A program made the translations under genes and the position numbers. This document shows, piece after piece, positions 23,234 through 36,642 of a stretch of DNA of 64,000 nt. Each line of letters begins with the position of its first letter. The first letter of the stretch is position 1. The stretch lies in contig OW386289.2 of the NCBI GenBank assembly GCA_936432065.2, positions 32,194,655 through 32,258,654 on the forward strand. The letters are read 5' to 3'. Under the pieces are notes generated by a model. It made no database searches, had not been told where the DNA came from, and was given only the letters and a program-made list of their open reading frames with translations. This DNA comes from Rutpela maculata (Eukaryota > Arthropoda > Insecta > Coleoptera > Cerambycidae).

Positions 23234-23703
23234 GTCCGCCATATTGAATTTAGTGTGACGTTGTTTTATTTTCGTATTCTTCTCAGCAAACCCTTTCATT
23301 TGATACCCATATCATGGGGGTGCATAAAAAATAACTGGTCCGCCATCTTTGGGAGTCCGCTATACTGGATTTGATATGACGTCACTTAGCTAACGATTCA
23401 TTGTCATCCAAACTAAACGTGTATGCCAAATTTCAGCTCAATCGATTGGGGATAACTGTTTTAAAATTCAGTTGCGTCCGCCATATTGAATTGAGTGTGA
23501 CGCCATTTTATTTTCCTATTCTTCTCAGCAAACCCTTTCATTTGAGGTGCATAAAAAATAACTGGTCCGCCATCTTTGGGAGTCCGCCATATTGAATTTG
23601 GAATGACGTCTCTTAGCTAACCATGCATTTTCATCCAAACTAAACGTGTATGCAAAATTTCAGCTCAAGTGGTTGGGCATAACTATTTTAAAATTCAGTT
23701 GCA
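23234..23703 (+). repeat. Tandem duplication, 242-bp period
   Basis: Two copies (23234-23475 and 23476-23703), both starting GTCCGCCATATTGAATT and ending AAAATTCAGTTGC. The second has a small deletion around CATTTGAGGTGCATAAA. Each unit contains two GTCCGCCAT motifs. No coding sequence. Confidence 0.88.
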
Positions 23704-26700
23704 AGATTTGACCCACAAGAACAAGGCAAGTTAAATAAAAGCTTGTAATCAAGATGGCGACCAAACATCAAAATCTAATATGAAAAACATACTTTTTCAA
23801 TTTTTTTAAAGTCGGTTAAAAATTAGCCAGCATTAAAAAAACTAAATAAAAAGAGTAAACCTAACATCTGTTTCAAAAATATCACCAAAATACTTTTGTA
23901 AACCATTAGATACTTAAATTGTTTGCTAAATATAACAAATGTCGTTCTAAAGTAAACAAAATACTTTCATTATTTCCGTTAGCTCGGTAAATGAAGAAAG
24001 TTTGAGACATTGAAATAACCTAACATATTCATTGGTTTGGTTTTGGTATATTAAAAGACAAGCAAGAACTTTATGTGCATAGCAAAATTGTCAATTTACT
24101 GTGCAAATCATTCAGCTACTCGAAAAATTTATTTTGCATCATTATTATTTAAAATTAATCTCACTCGCAATTTCCACAGCCTGTCCCTTAAACTAATAAT
24201 TTTAATTATTATTTTAATTACTATAGGTTTATTAGTAAAAACATATGTATTGCACATGTATACATACTTGATTACATTAGAAATGTTTAAAATGTATATG
24301 TTAATAACATTCTTCATTAATTCATTGTAGATTTCTCGTGGCAGGTTAACTTGAATATAAATAAATGAACTTGAGAAATTAACGCCAACACCGAGACAGA
24401 AGAATGTTGTAAATTGTATGTAGGTGAAGCATCTTGGCCGGTAGAAGTGAGAGTAGTCAACGCTAAAACGTTAAAAACGGGTAAACCACATTAGTACAGT
24501 CGATAGGTACATTCTTATCTGAATAAGTGTGGGAGTTTTGAAACTTTGGGAATTTGTAGATTTCAATGCCCAGAATGAAATAAAAAAAAAATGCAAAATG
24601 TGATCTCAGCCACCGGCGCCGCCATATTGAAAAAATGGCGCAAAAAAACAAAAGAAATTACTAACTTCGGGACGTTACCATTAGGGTTCAAAAACTTTTA
24701 AGACAGTAAATAGTGATATGTTAAAGTACAATGTTAATCGAAGGATTATTGACAAATTAAAAGTTCATTAATAACAAAAACACGGAAATCAAACTAAATA
24801 TATCCTAAGCCAGTGATTTAAAGCAATACCCACTTGTCCGCGGCATGGTGGCTGGCAATACCATTAAAAAAGGCTTGGTATTCTAACCAGAACTAAAATA
24901 AAAATTAATTACATTTTCTCAATATCCTCAGGCGCGTTTGCATTGTATTGTTTACAAAACATTCGATTTACTGTGTAATTTTAGTTCTGTGGACACAAAG
25001 ATTTACTCAAAATACCTGAAGTGTTTATTTAATTTACACTAAAAACTACTCTTATTTTACCACGTTTCTAATGAGCATTATAGGCAAACCGCCGTAGCGT
25101 CAACATTTACTTCAAAATTAACATTAAAATAAAAAAGAAGTAGTAATAATTTGCCAAGGCAAAAAACATGCCATTTCAATGAAATTTCTCTCCGATTCAT
25201 TCCAGTGAAAAACGAATGAATAATTACAAGAGTAAAAGCTGGGCAAAAAATAATTTCCTGTTTTACGAAAGATTAATTATTATTTTTTCCTATGGGTGGA
25301 AAATATAAGAAACATTAAAATGTATTTAAACATTATTGACCGGAAGCCACTAGTAAGGCTTTAAAAACATGCATTTATTATTCATATACAATTGCAGCAT
25401 AATTTGTCATGTACACATTTTCTTTTGCTTCATTAAAATTATACATACATAAGCAATAAATAACTTGGTTTTCCGAAATATATGGAAGTAATTCCAAGAA
25501 TACCTAGAGTTCTAAAAACACTACATAATCAATTTAAAATGCATGTGCCTGCTACATTCATTTACTTACTATGTCTTTGCAGACATAAATTACGCTTTGT
25601 AAAAAAATCTACTGTATATAAAACACGATAGTCTTATAAAAATAACACCGTTTTAAACAGAGCATCAGCATCCTCCAGGAACTAACCACTAGAATGTCAA
25701 CACGTCCAGATGTACTACTTGTACTCGAAATAAATATGTACATTGTAGAATCGAGTGTACAATTAAGTGGCTCAAAAAAGTTTAATTACCCCCCCCCCCC
25801 CCCCCCTTTATTTGTTCGAAATCCCAAAAATTATCTCTTTCAAAGAGCAATATCGGTTCCCAACTAGCACAATTTAAAATATTTAACATCATGCGAGAAT
25901 TTGACACTGTCCATTTTTTTTTTATTGGTCTTTGGAAATTGAAACCAATTTTTGTCGATTAATTCATTATATTTGATGCAGGAGTGATGATAAATTAAAT
26001 TTTTTAGTAATTTGTGAAGTGAATGTCTTGTAATATTGGCGTTATAAGTTTTGGCCATCAAAATGGCGTTTTTTGAGAAAGAATCACTTTGAAGTCGTTT
26101 TCACTAAGAAATGCGACTTGAAAGTAATTGCTACTTGATGACAGTGGGAACTGCAAATATGTAACTTTAAAGTTATACTTGTTACAAAGTACCGGATGGG
26201 ACTGTAGCATCACTTTAAAGTCGCAGCGAAGTTGTGACTACCACAAATTGTCTGTTCGAAGTTCCCGCTGCCACTTCATAGTTATATATTTCCCAACGTT
26301 GATTCGGAACGCCACACGCCGCGCTGTGGTGAACGTTCGGCATTTAAACTCAATACGCCACTAATTTTAACTTCTGTTTAGAGGATAGAGGGGAAACTTC
26401 AGGAGGCGATAACGAGAGGAATATATTTCATAATCCGCACATGCGCCTATCATAAAATACGAGGAATGGTGGAAAACTATTATTACTAATGTTAGTCAAG
26501 TTGTGATGAACAAAAAAAGGTAAATGTATCGAATTCACACATTTCTTATCTATGATCAACATAGATGATGAAATTTCTTTCATAGGGAATGTAAAAGCTG
26601 ACACGTATTTTGTAGTAGCCGAGCACAGTGAAGTTTTGTTCTGCAGTCAGCAGTAACGTCATTAACACTAAAAAATGTTACTTACAAGTACCACGATGTT

Positions 26701-28616
26701 AAACTGATAGTGGAGGTTCCCAAAACGTCGTGGCAACTATCAAAGCTACTTGAAAGTGATTACAACTTTGAATTTAAATTTCAGTGACGTGAGTTAATCA
26801 CTGCTACCATCGTTTGTCATCTTCAGTTCTAAAAACTCGAAGGTCGTCCCACTGGTAACTAGGAGGTCCCCATGTAAGGGGAAAGCTATGTAGAAGGCAC
26901 ATAACAATAGTAATATAACATAAGTAATCACTAGTGGTAAAAACTACGAGGAGGCGACTGTAGATTTGTCAAATGAAGTTCTTCAGAGTCATAAACTTAG
27001 TGACAGATCACTCATTCGAGGTTTCAGAATTGTCCAGAGAATAGAGAATTCCTTTTTAATTTAAACCCTCATAAGGGTCCTAAATATGGCAAAAATAGAG
27101 CACGCGTATTTTTGACGTTTATGAATTTGTTTTTTTTTTTTTGCACAAATTATGAATTAGTCAGATTCCAGTTTGTGTTAGTATTTTAATGTTTTTCATA
27201 CAAGTGAGAGAGAAAAAACACTATAATCTTATGGCGAGGTGGATTACCTTCTCAACGTTGTCTCAAATACATCGCCCTCAAAGAATGGATATGTGCGACT
27301 AGAAAAATTAATAACAAACATACCGGGCGATCACAACTTTATTATTATTATTTGTTAATCAAAATATTTATGTGTTTAAAGGCCATGGCAGGTTAAGATA
27401 AGTGTCCGTGCCTTTGCAACCTTTTTGCGTGTGGTTCCTTCCAGGAATGTATCTTTGCGAAAGATACTGCCACAAAAAGTTTTGACCTCAAAAACTTCAT
27501 AATATCTGGGAAAAATTTTTTTTTCGAGGGCTATATCTCAAAACCATGAGTTTTTAGGACTTAGTGCCCAGGGAGACTTTTGATCTACTCATCAAGGACT
27601 ACCAGAATCCAGAGTTTTAAAGAATTTGACCGAAAGCCATTTCCCATAAGGATTCTGCGGGGCCCTTTACATAAAATTTGATACATAGTAATTCAGGTTT
27701 CTCTGATAACGAGTCTGATGTTAAAGCTTAAAAAGTCACAACGATGGATATTTTAGTATGCAGAAGCCAAGTAATGAGACCACTAAAAAAAAGATCAACA
27801 ACAAAAAAAGAATATAAAAAAAAACTTTCAACTTCAAAAAAATGTCGCTAAACATGAAATATTTCACCGTCGCGTCGCTCAGTTAATTAAACCTTATTAA
27901 CTAATGTAGTTATTGAAGTCGGTGTAAAAATGAGCAAATAACGAATTCAAATGTATTTTTATCCGACTTCAAAATCAAAAATTAAGTAATAAGTTTCAAT
28001 TAACTGGCCTACGCCTACGGTAAGAAATATTATTTCATAATTTTTATTTAATTAATTTAATTTTATTTAATTTCTTTCTCTTCTGCATTTGGTTGATATT
28101 ATCATTGTGTGGACATAGCACTATAAATAGTTTGATACATTCCATAAAAAAAATGTCGAGAAGAACTAGATTAGAAAAGACAGACTGATGTTTAAAAGAA
28201 ATTGAAATATGTTGAAAATAACAATAAAAACAAAATAAATCGACGTATCAGATGTTTTTCCAAATATTTTTCCTAATTGTAACTAATTTTTGAGACTGTA
28301 TAAATCTATAAGTAAAAGGAGCATATTTTGTCCCTCATTTTTTACCAGCTGCTAATTAGTTCCTGTCTTATTTTCCTTTAACGCACAAACAAATCAAAGC
28401 GAAACCCACAAGCGGTTTATCGCTAAAAAAAATTATTGCACAAATCAAATATTGAGCCAATACAATGTACAAGAAAATGTGTAAGAAATATTTAGCAAAT
28501 ATTTTAGAAGCAGTAAATGTGATCTACGAGTTCTGAGAATGCCCAGACGTTTATAATCTTACGTTTATAAGTATCAAAATCCGCAGATTATTTAGCCCAC
28601 AATCTTTCGATTATTA
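23704..28616. other. Long stretch without a recognised gene
   Basis: AT-rich and frame-poor. Visible items: the repeat fragment at 23750-23830, an 18-base C run (25789-25806), a segment at 27690-27760 matching 13560-13625, and an inverted repeat at about 27880-28015 (CAGTTAATTAAACCTTATTA against TAATAAGTTTCAATTAACTG, with GAAGTCGG facing CCGACTTC). No domain was recognised in any frame. Confidence 0.5.
25789..25806 (+). repeat. Homopolymer C run (18)
   Basis: Uninterrupted C. Similar single-base runs of G occur at 32348-32365 (18) and 39964-39980 (17). Confidence 0.95.
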
Positions 28617-29240
28617 TTAAAACAATTTTAATGAGGAAATCTCCACTCTTACCTTAACGTACCACTTTGTGGATTTCTTATTTTTCCTAGGGCCGGTGCA
28701 TACACAAAACCTGAACCTCCCCCTCTTCAACGTGTCATTATTGCATTTCTCTTTCGCGGGACTCGAACTCCTATTCACACATTTCGAGGCGAAAAGTTTA
28801 GTTTTTTCCGTGACACTGTGATAAAACTCTTGTTGAAAACCTACCGGCGATGAGTTCGTCGGTAACAACATTGATCAAAATCAAATTTACACAAGTTCAG
28901 TCAATAATTCAATGAGCCTTTAATTCAATCAAAACATTTTCAAATCACCACCGCATCAGCGCCGCCGGAATTTAAATAGCAACACAGAGAGAACGGGAAA
29001 ATCGAGTAGAGCGGTGGAATGAAAAAGCGTGGACAAGTGAAAAACCAATTGACGAGAGAGATCAATAACAAATCCAACGTGCGAGCGAAGTATGCGCTGG
29101 ATCGTACTACACCAACCACGCTCGCTCTCTTCGATCTACTGAAGCGTTTGTCCAAACAAATAAGAGTCATGCCATAGCAGATGAGCGTTTGTCGGATTTG
29201 CCTAATTGACATTTACGACGCAAGCGCGTGTTGAGTATTT
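28617..29240 (-). other. GC-richer island, possible 5' exon/promoter on minus strand
   Basis: Base composition is visibly richer in G and C than the neighbouring kilobases, with restriction-like GCGCCG and AGCGAG words. On the minus strand an ATG at 28871 reads MLLPTNSSP and then meets GTAGGT, which could be a splice donor. The same frame stays open for 84 codons in all. There is no TATA box that I trust and no downstream exon in the window. This could be the 5' end of a host gene lying to the left, or an old repeat. Confidence 0.2.
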
Positions 29241-29299
29241 ATCCAGTGTCCAACATAATATTATACATATACATACAACATACAAGGTGAACCTACTTA

Positions 29300-30212
29300 C
29301 ACTCAAAGAAATAGTATGGGTAAATTCAACAAAAAACAAAATGGTTAACTAACAATATCGTTAATTTTGTTAAACTAAATTATATCGATGGTATTTTTAA
29401 ACAAGAGGTGATTGTTATTTTAATTAATAAAAAGTTGTCGTACAACAAAACAAACATTAACTTAAAAAATAGATGAATAAGACTATTTTTTTTTTCGTCC
29501 GACTATTATTTTGTTGAATTCTGTCAAATTAAACTAGATAATAGTATATTTTATTTTTAACTATTATCGAATTGTAATTCTAACCCAGTATTAGTTCGCT
29601 GTATTATTGTACTTGGTAGACAAACCAATATTATTGTCGTCTTCTAGAAGTTCTAAAAGAATTACCATAAAATTTGCTTGCTTACCACGTAGTCTTACAG
29701 AAATTATTCCCAGATGACGCCACATACAAATCACTGACAATAATCAATCATGCATTATCTTATACTCTTATGAATTTATAGAAAATTAATAACATGATTG
29801 CAATGTTCAAATTCTCTCAGGGATCATCGATATATTTGGATGGATCTTATAAACGATCTCTAATCTTTGGTTTGGGTGGTCTGATGTCCCAATACTGAGA
29901 TTTTGGCTAGCCAAAAAAAACTTCATCATACAATAAAGTGTAGATCAACCTAAAAATTGGTTGGTGAACAAAAAACAAAGTCGTTGTACTATTTAATTGT
30001 AGATCAAATTGAAAATGGTTAGTGAACATAAAAAAATGTCATTGTACTATTTAATTTGTTACAAGAAGATATGATTATTAAACTACTATTTGTTTACGAA
30101 AACAAATAAAGTTGTATGACTATTCTTTTCTGATTGATTTAACGATGAAACTAGATAGGCGCGATTTCATATGCTCTTTTTGGTTGAATTTACCTATCAT
30201 TTTCTTTGAGTG
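29300..30212. mobile_element. TA-flanked inverted-repeat element, 913 bp
   Basis: Termini CACTCAAAGAAATAGTATGG and, inverted, CACTCAAAGAAAATGATAGG; both continue with GTAAATTCAAC. TA lies directly outside each end (29298-29299, 30213-30214), as for Tc1/mariner-like elements. The interior has a diverged tandem pair at 29936-30062 (TAGATCAA...TTGTACTATTTAATT) and no transposase. Confidence 0.75.
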
Positions 30213-31214
30213 TAAGGATACCAATGTGCCGAATATATAAAAGTATGATCCAAGATTGTATTACGATAGGAAAAAGTTTCTCTATAAAAATTACAACTGA
30301 ATAAAACCTTTTTAGGTTTTAATAAAATGTTATGAAATAAATTAGTCCCTAAAATTCAAATGAATGATCAATCGAGTATTTAAATCAATGTTTATTTGTA
30401 CACAAATGCAGATAATAAGTTATTATATACAATATTACTAACTTCTTAATAGTATGTATGTGTTATGTTAATAGTGTAGTATAAGGTGAGCAAAAATTGG
30501 AATTAATTTTTTTTTAGTCGCAAAGGCCACAGTCGGATAAGAATTTGCCCCCGCACACTCGCACAGATTATGCTCATATTTGTTGTTTAAATTGTTATTA
30601 ATATCACTTACAATTTTGCCAAATTTCAGCCCTTAATATTAAATAGTTTTCGAGTAAAAGAAAATCGAAAATTTTCGAAAATAATGGCAATAATGGCAAA
30701 ACCGATTCAAATAAAACAGCTAATTATATATAGATACTACCACAACATAAACGTGGATAAATTTTAACAAAGTCTGATAACGGGAACATTACTACTTTAG
30801 TCGAGTAAACTGGCTGGCGCGTCCAAAGTTCGCTTCATCATATAAACTAAGAGAATAAGGCATACGCAACTAGTTCATCTTTATGTCGCTGCGATAGCTT
30901 TATGTGCATCGCATGTCAAATCGTACGTCGTGTTACCAACTCATACATACGCCACCTTAGAGTTTACCGGACTATACACTACTACTATATGTGGTGTGTT
31001 TGTTTATGTTTATTAAAAAAAAATCATCCATTTTTCCAGATTTTTTTTAACCCCTATAAAGTTTCGACACAACTACCAATTTTTTTTGTAGAATCCTTGG
31101 ATGGATTTTTACCACACATAATTTTTCTGAAGCGATCAAATGGGTACTTGGTACTTGAAAAAAATAAAATGTTCTTTTCTATTTTTTAAATTATGATACG
31201 CTGATGTTAAAATT
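30213..31214. other. No recognisable gene
   Basis: AT-rich spacer between the TA-flanked element and the foldback arms at 31.2 kb. The 95-codon frame at 30902-31189 has no motif. Confidence 0.45.
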
Positions 31215-31536
31215 GTCATTCTTCCTTTGTAGCATCTTGGGATAGTATTCTACAATACCTAATTTTTTGAAATCGGTAATACCAGTAGAAGGTCCTTAAA
31301 GATAATAACAGCAAAACTAGCATGTTTGCTATAGAAAAATCGTTTTCTTCTAGTAGAGATACGTATTTTTTGAAATTCAGTTTTGCCATTTGACTGAAAC
31401 TGTTTTCTCAGTGCATTATTTTCCAATACTTCAAGTTAAGAGTGCACAGTCTGCACATCCAAAGACTTTTATTTTAAAATGTTGGAGTTGTCGGACTTTA
31501 TGCTAGTCAGGTTAGTTCGAGTTTGTCAACAAGATT

Positions 31537-33101
31537 CAGGGGTCCCAGCGCACTTTTTAGTTTTTTTTTATGATTTTATGACACTTTTTCCAAAATTTTA
31601 TGACACTCATTTATTGTTGTTTATTTTTTAATAACATTAACTTCTAGTACACGCAAATTAGATTAAAAAACACTAAATAGGAGAAATAATTTGTAAAGTA
31701 ATAATATTTGAGATGCGTACTCTAGATAGGGTTAGAAATAGATACCCGAAAAGTTCCCCCCCAATTTAGAGTGGAACGTTTTTTTTTTTTTGCAAAAAAA
31801 CCACCTCTAATGGGGACTTAAAGCTGGTTTTTCACTTTTATCTTGTAAACCGTTAGTCGAGAGAGAAAAAAGTATAGAAAATAAAAAAATTGTCATTAAA
31901 TTCTGCATAAAAAAATGTCCTATTAACCTTGTAGCTTATCCTCACCTATTTCGCGCTAACAGCGCCCGAACAGAAGGGTAGTAGTTTGTAGCGCACGAGT
32001 AAAAATCAATCCTATTCGCGAGTATCTTATTTCTGTATATTTTCAATAAAAAAGAATTAAAAAAATTCATTCCTGTGCATTTTTCTCGTTAAAGTAACCT
32101 GTTTTAAATATTCGCTGTAAAACTTCGAATAGGATTTATTTTTACCTGTGCGCTCCAAACTACTACCCTTCTGTTCGGACGCCGTTAGCACGAATTAGGT
32201 GAGTACAAAATTAATAGGACATTTTTTATGCAGAATTTAAAAACAATTTTTTTATTTCCTATACTTTTTCTCTTCCGATGAACGACTTACAAGATAAAAT
32301 TGAAAAACCAGCTTTAAGTACCCGTTAGGGGTGGTTTTTTGCAAGTTGGGGGGGGGGGGGGGGGGAACTTTTCGGGTATCTACTTCTAACCCTATCTAGA
32401 GTACACATCTCAAATATTATTATTTTATAAATTATATTTCTTCTAAAATGTCTAATTTGCGTAGACTATTCATAGAAAAATATTTTTTAATAATTTAATT
32501 ATATACAAAGAAAAAAGTACAATATTTTTAAAAACTGCTACATTAATATATAAATAAATTTTTGAAATATATTATAACAAAAAATTCATTTTCTGAAACT
32601 GAAACATAGATAATTAAATAAACACTAAATAATGGTAATAAATATAAACGTAAAACAAATAAATCGAGGCAAAGTTTCCTTATTTCTTAGACTTTTTGAC
32701 AATAAGCTTTTCGACTAGTTTTTTTTTAAGAGGTAATGACCACTATTATAAATGACACATCAAAATGGAGTCGTGCTCTATCTCCTTTCGTTACAAGCGC
32801 AGTATCGATGCGCAGTCGACCATTCGCAGTATATCTTTTTAGGTATGTGGATATCGCGCATATTGCAGATTGCAGATTAGGTTGTGACGTCCGCGCAACA
32901 GAATAAAAATGCGAAGCACCAATTCAATTTTAAGCGCGAACTTTGATTAAAAAACTGACATTAATAAAAAATCTAATTAATTGTAAGTATGAAAAACTTG
33001 TGTTCTGTCTATTTTTTATGATTTTTATGACAAAATAAATAATTTATGACATTTTATGACAATTTCTTAATTTTATGATTTTATGACAACTGGGACCCCT
33101 G
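31537..33101. mobile_element. hAT-like element (CAGGGGTCCCAG termini), 1565 bp
   Basis: Perfect 12-bp terminal inverted repeats CAGGGGTCCCAG, followed inward on both sides by TTTATGAC-type subterminal repeats (31571-31608; 33018-33086). AAGATT stands next to both ends (31531-31536; 33102-33107), shorter than the 8 bp expected for hAT. There is no transposase frame. The interior is occupied by a large palindrome (31650-32470). Confidence 0.78.
31650..32470. repeat. Palindrome, ~400-bp arms, centre near 32060
   Basis: Arms pair through AATTAG/CTAATT, ATAATATTTGAGATG/CATCTCAAATATTAT, CTCTAGATAGGGTTAG and its complement, TACCCGAAAAGTTCC, and GAACAGAAGGGTAGTAGTTT, leaving about 100 bp of spacer. 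The right arm has an 18-G run where the left has seven Cs. No ORF. Probably a foldback insertion within the hAT element. Confidence 0.88.
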
Positions 33102-33560
33102 AAGATTTTACGCTCTTAAAACGCATGATAATATTACTTCGCGATATTCAGTTATTTCATGATAAACGGAAAATACCAACCAGACACCAAACAACTAACC
33201 GGAACAACCTGCGGTGTTGTCAGACTGCCACCATTTTCTCTACATTTTCCTATCGCTCAACGTTATTGCATTGGACCACTTTAAAACCCGCATTAAACGG
33301 GTTTTATCTCTGATCTTTGACAACGTCGCGAATGTTTGCAGCAGGATGCCAACTAGAAGATAGGCATGCGCATTTATAGCACGGGTAAAGACATTTTTTT
33401 TGAGACTCCACATAAATGATATCGATTTCAAAAAATTAGGTATTATAAAATACTATCCCAATATGCTACAAAAAAATAATTTAATTTTAAAGTAGAGCCA
33501 TAATTTAAAAAAATTAAAAAAGGGTTTTATTTTTTTAAAGGACCTTCTACTGAAAATGTT

Positions 33561-34479
33561 TTGCTCAAAAAGAAATCCTATTAAATTCGACCATTTCTAA
33601 TCACGTGTGCGGAAGCAACTAATCAGAACAGCATTACACTGACTATTGCCCCAATGAATATTTTCATTTATTTTCATGTACAACGTGGCAGTTGCACCAA
33701 CAAATATTTAATTTGTACAAATGATATGACAACTGTCATAAAATAAACGTATTAAAACATTTTCTGTATTTTCTTCAATATTTTCCTATTTCAGGAATAT
33801 CTAAGTAAGATTCAATAAAGATATAATTCTTTAGGCAAAATAAATTAAATACCAATAAAATTTGTAATCATAGTGAAATCATTATTAATTAAAGTGCAGA
33901 CAAATAAAAGGGGACCTAAAGTAGAAATATGTATTAAGTGTGTTTTTCAAAGTTAAGGCAAATAAATTAAATCACTAAACAGAAACAAGTAATATCAAAC
34001 GTTATAAAAGGCCTGTGTTCAATACTATCACAACAAAATTTGGGTCCTACTTTTAAAAATTAGACGATCACGTAAACTACCAACTTTGTATATTTTTCAG
34101 TCTCGATCAGGAAAGAGAGATAAATTATACGAGGGGGGTATGGGTTGTTTCAATACTCAACAAAGAGGAATTAAAATTATAAAAAGATTCTAAAAATCAC
34201 CTGGTCCTCCGCCAGTTCTTAGAAAACAACGGCTATACAAACGTATAACAATGAAATAGTATTTCACTTGTTACGCGATTAATGGAACCTTATTACCTAT
34301 TATTGAGATTAGGTAATAAGGCCCAGTGTCAATATTAGAAGATGCAATTATCCGAGTGACTAAGTGAAATTTTATTTTCAGTGACAATTTTTTGAAGATG
34401 GTTCATTTTTCAAAAATATTTAACTATTCTCGACTTAGTTTCGTCCGTTTATATATTAGTCGAGAATCTAAAGGTCCAA
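33561..34479. other. No recognisable gene
   Basis: AT-rich. Contains the short hairpin ACCTTATTACCTA/TTAGGTAATAAGG near 34288-34322, also present near 13.7 kb. Confidence 0.45.
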
Positions 34480-34729
34480 ATTTGATCATGAGGTATGAAC
34501 TCGCAGTTATAAAATTTAAAAAATATGGATATTATCCAGAATTTTATGCCGAATTTGATTTCAGAGGGCGCGATGTCGATGTCTTATATCAATCGAAAGC
34601 TTAATGTTTGTAGTTTCATACAAGTGTAATAGAGAGACATTATTTTCATTATAAACAACACTATAAATTGTTTAAACAATATGTGCTCTGAAAGTGTAGT
34701 ATAATTTTCGGCATCGAGGTACTTTTGTT

Positions 34730-36409
34730 TAGGGATGGGACGGATATCCGGTCCGGCTACTGCATCCGGCCAACCCGGCTTCCAAACCGGATATTCGGCT
34801 CCGGCCGGATATGAAAAAATATCCGGTCAACATCCGGCCAAATAAAAACTGTTCAAAATGCCTGAAATTTAAATGTTATTTATTAATTGTCAGTTATATA
34901 TCAAAACATTTATAAAATTCACAATGAACTAGAAACTACAATCAAAATAAATAACAACTATAAAAAAATAAGTCTTAAATTCTTAAATAGGTCTACATAT
35001 CGATAATATGGATATATAATATATTAAATAACATTGAAAACAAAAGATCAAAAAATCAAAAAAATCGTAGGCATAGTTTGACCTCGCTCTGGACAAAGAC
35101 CCACTCAGGGTGCAAGAAAATATATTACTGGCCTAAGACCAAATTTTTCGCGAATACAATAGTGGTGGTAGAGATATGTATAGCTATTTTTCTCCATTGT
35201 ATTGCTAATGACAAAAACAGCAACTACTAACGATCCCGAGAAATTACTCTTTTTTTAATTTGATGTCTAATTACACAAAATGCATGTAATTTCAAAAGAC
35301 AGATTCCGGTTGCTGGTTCTTCTGAGAATGAAGTTCCTTAGAAAATCATAATATTAACAAGTTAAAAACGTACTCTTCGCCTGTTCACTAAACATTATAT
35401 TTAATTGTTACACATTCTATAGGATACTCTTTATTTTTTTGTAAATAATGTTAGTTTTAGACATTTTTAATTTTACGAACCAACGAAGTTGGTAAGACTG
35501 TAAAATAAAGTAAAAATTAAAAAAAAAACATTCCAAACCCCATTTGGGTTTCGAACCCGTTTGGATTCCCATTTGGAGTCCTAGTCAAAAGCGTAAGAAC
35601 TACACCATCACCTTACACGTAAAAAAATGTACATTTTTACATTACAAGACACGAGCTAAAATCATATTTTCACGGTTGTATATTACATTATGAAATGTAT
35701 ATTTGTAAAATATATAAATATTTAGATATTAAAATGAAATATCATTCCACCAGATTTATATTCAATTACAAAAACATAAAAATCGAAAAAATTTTTTTTT
35801 TCAAATTTAAACCATTAATAACATTTTTATTTACCGATCGATTGTTCAAAAACAATAAGGTACTTCCTCTAGCTAACACTAACTTACTCTCCAAAGTTCA
35901 GTACAATCGGATTTTTCTTTCTTGAGTTATCGTGCTTACAAGAAACGTGACGGACGGACAGCCGGACATTTTGAAAGTTGTTCAGAATTCGTTCACTAAC
36001 ATAATGATATGAAAATTTTTTGTCTGCGAGAAATGTGCCGATCAAATGCAATATACTCTTTGTTTTTAGTATTTGCGAAGAGTATAATAAATACAAAAAC
36101 ACCATAACTGTGGATAGAACCAAGTACACACATATAAATATTTATTATTAATTATTATTAGTTCTGTTCTGGTGTACCATGCGCATTTCGTGTAATTACA
36201 ATTACTTGCAGCAGTGTGCAAGATTGGCAGGACAGGACAATACGGGTGCGACTTGAATTTAATTGTACATATCGCGACCTGCTCGTAGATAAAGCGACTG
36301 CTTGAAAAACCAAGATATCCGGCCGGATTATCCGGCCGGACCGGATTTTGAACTGGCCGGATATACTGTATCCGGCTATCCGGCCAAAAGCACATCCGTC
36401 CCATCCCTA
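34730..36409. mobile_element. hAT element, non-autonomous, perfect 8-bp TSD
   Basis: Terminal inverted repeats TAGGGATGGGACGGAT, then subterminal CCGG-rich repeats (ATCCGGCC-like, at 34745-34845 and 36315-36385). The target duplication CTTTTGTT is perfect at 34722-34729 and 36410-36417. The mirror arm near 40485 (AACAAACGTACCTCGATGCC) shows the empty site. No hAT transposase is encoded. A tRNA-like segment and a dispersed repeat lie inside. Confidence 0.93.
35530..35632 (-). repeat. Possible tRNA-derived SINE head
   Basis: On the minus strand there is a B-box-like GGTTCGAAACCC (complement at 35557-35568), preceded about 60 bases upstream by an A-box-like TGGTGTAGTTCTTACGC. The arrangement resembles a tRNA-type RNA polymerase III promoter. 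No full cloverleaf can be drawn, so it is more likely a SINE or tRNA relic than a functional tRNA. Confidence 0.4.
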
Positions 36410-36642
36410 CTTTTGTTATTATTGCAGATAGATGTGTAGTTATTTGACACGAAATACGTAGGATAGACCAACGAACATTTTTTATTAAAACAATTTTTTA
36501 ATTCGCTGAATAATTTAGGATATGATTTTTTTTAAATGTAGGGCGCGCGGCCGTAGTCATAACTCATCATAATACTCGGGTACGCGATTTGCCAGTGTGC
36601 ATTATTTGCCGCGCATTGTTTATTCGTTCTAGTCTGACAGGC

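Larger units (their letters stand above)
31215..33560. repeat. Outer foldback arms around a hAT element
   Basis: Left 31215-31275 (TGGGATAGTATTCTACAATA then ACCTAATTTTTTGAAATCG) is the inverted match of 33424-33475. Beyond it, AGTAGAAGGTCCTT (31277-31290) pairs with AGGACCTTCTACT (33539-33551). The pairs are not in strict mirror order, so rearrangement has occurred. Confidence 0.65.

Noticed and set aside
26128..26860. Possible inverted-repeat element (CAGTGGGA... / ...TCCCACTG)
   Set aside because: The ends share only about 8 bases and the flanks show no duplication, so this is insufficient.
34392..34604. ORF sharing KFKK.GYYPEFYAE.DFRGRDV with the frame at 40547-40834
   Set aside because: The similarity reflects the inverted-repeat arms; the two frames differ at their ends and neither shows a domain, so I treat it as repeat sequence.
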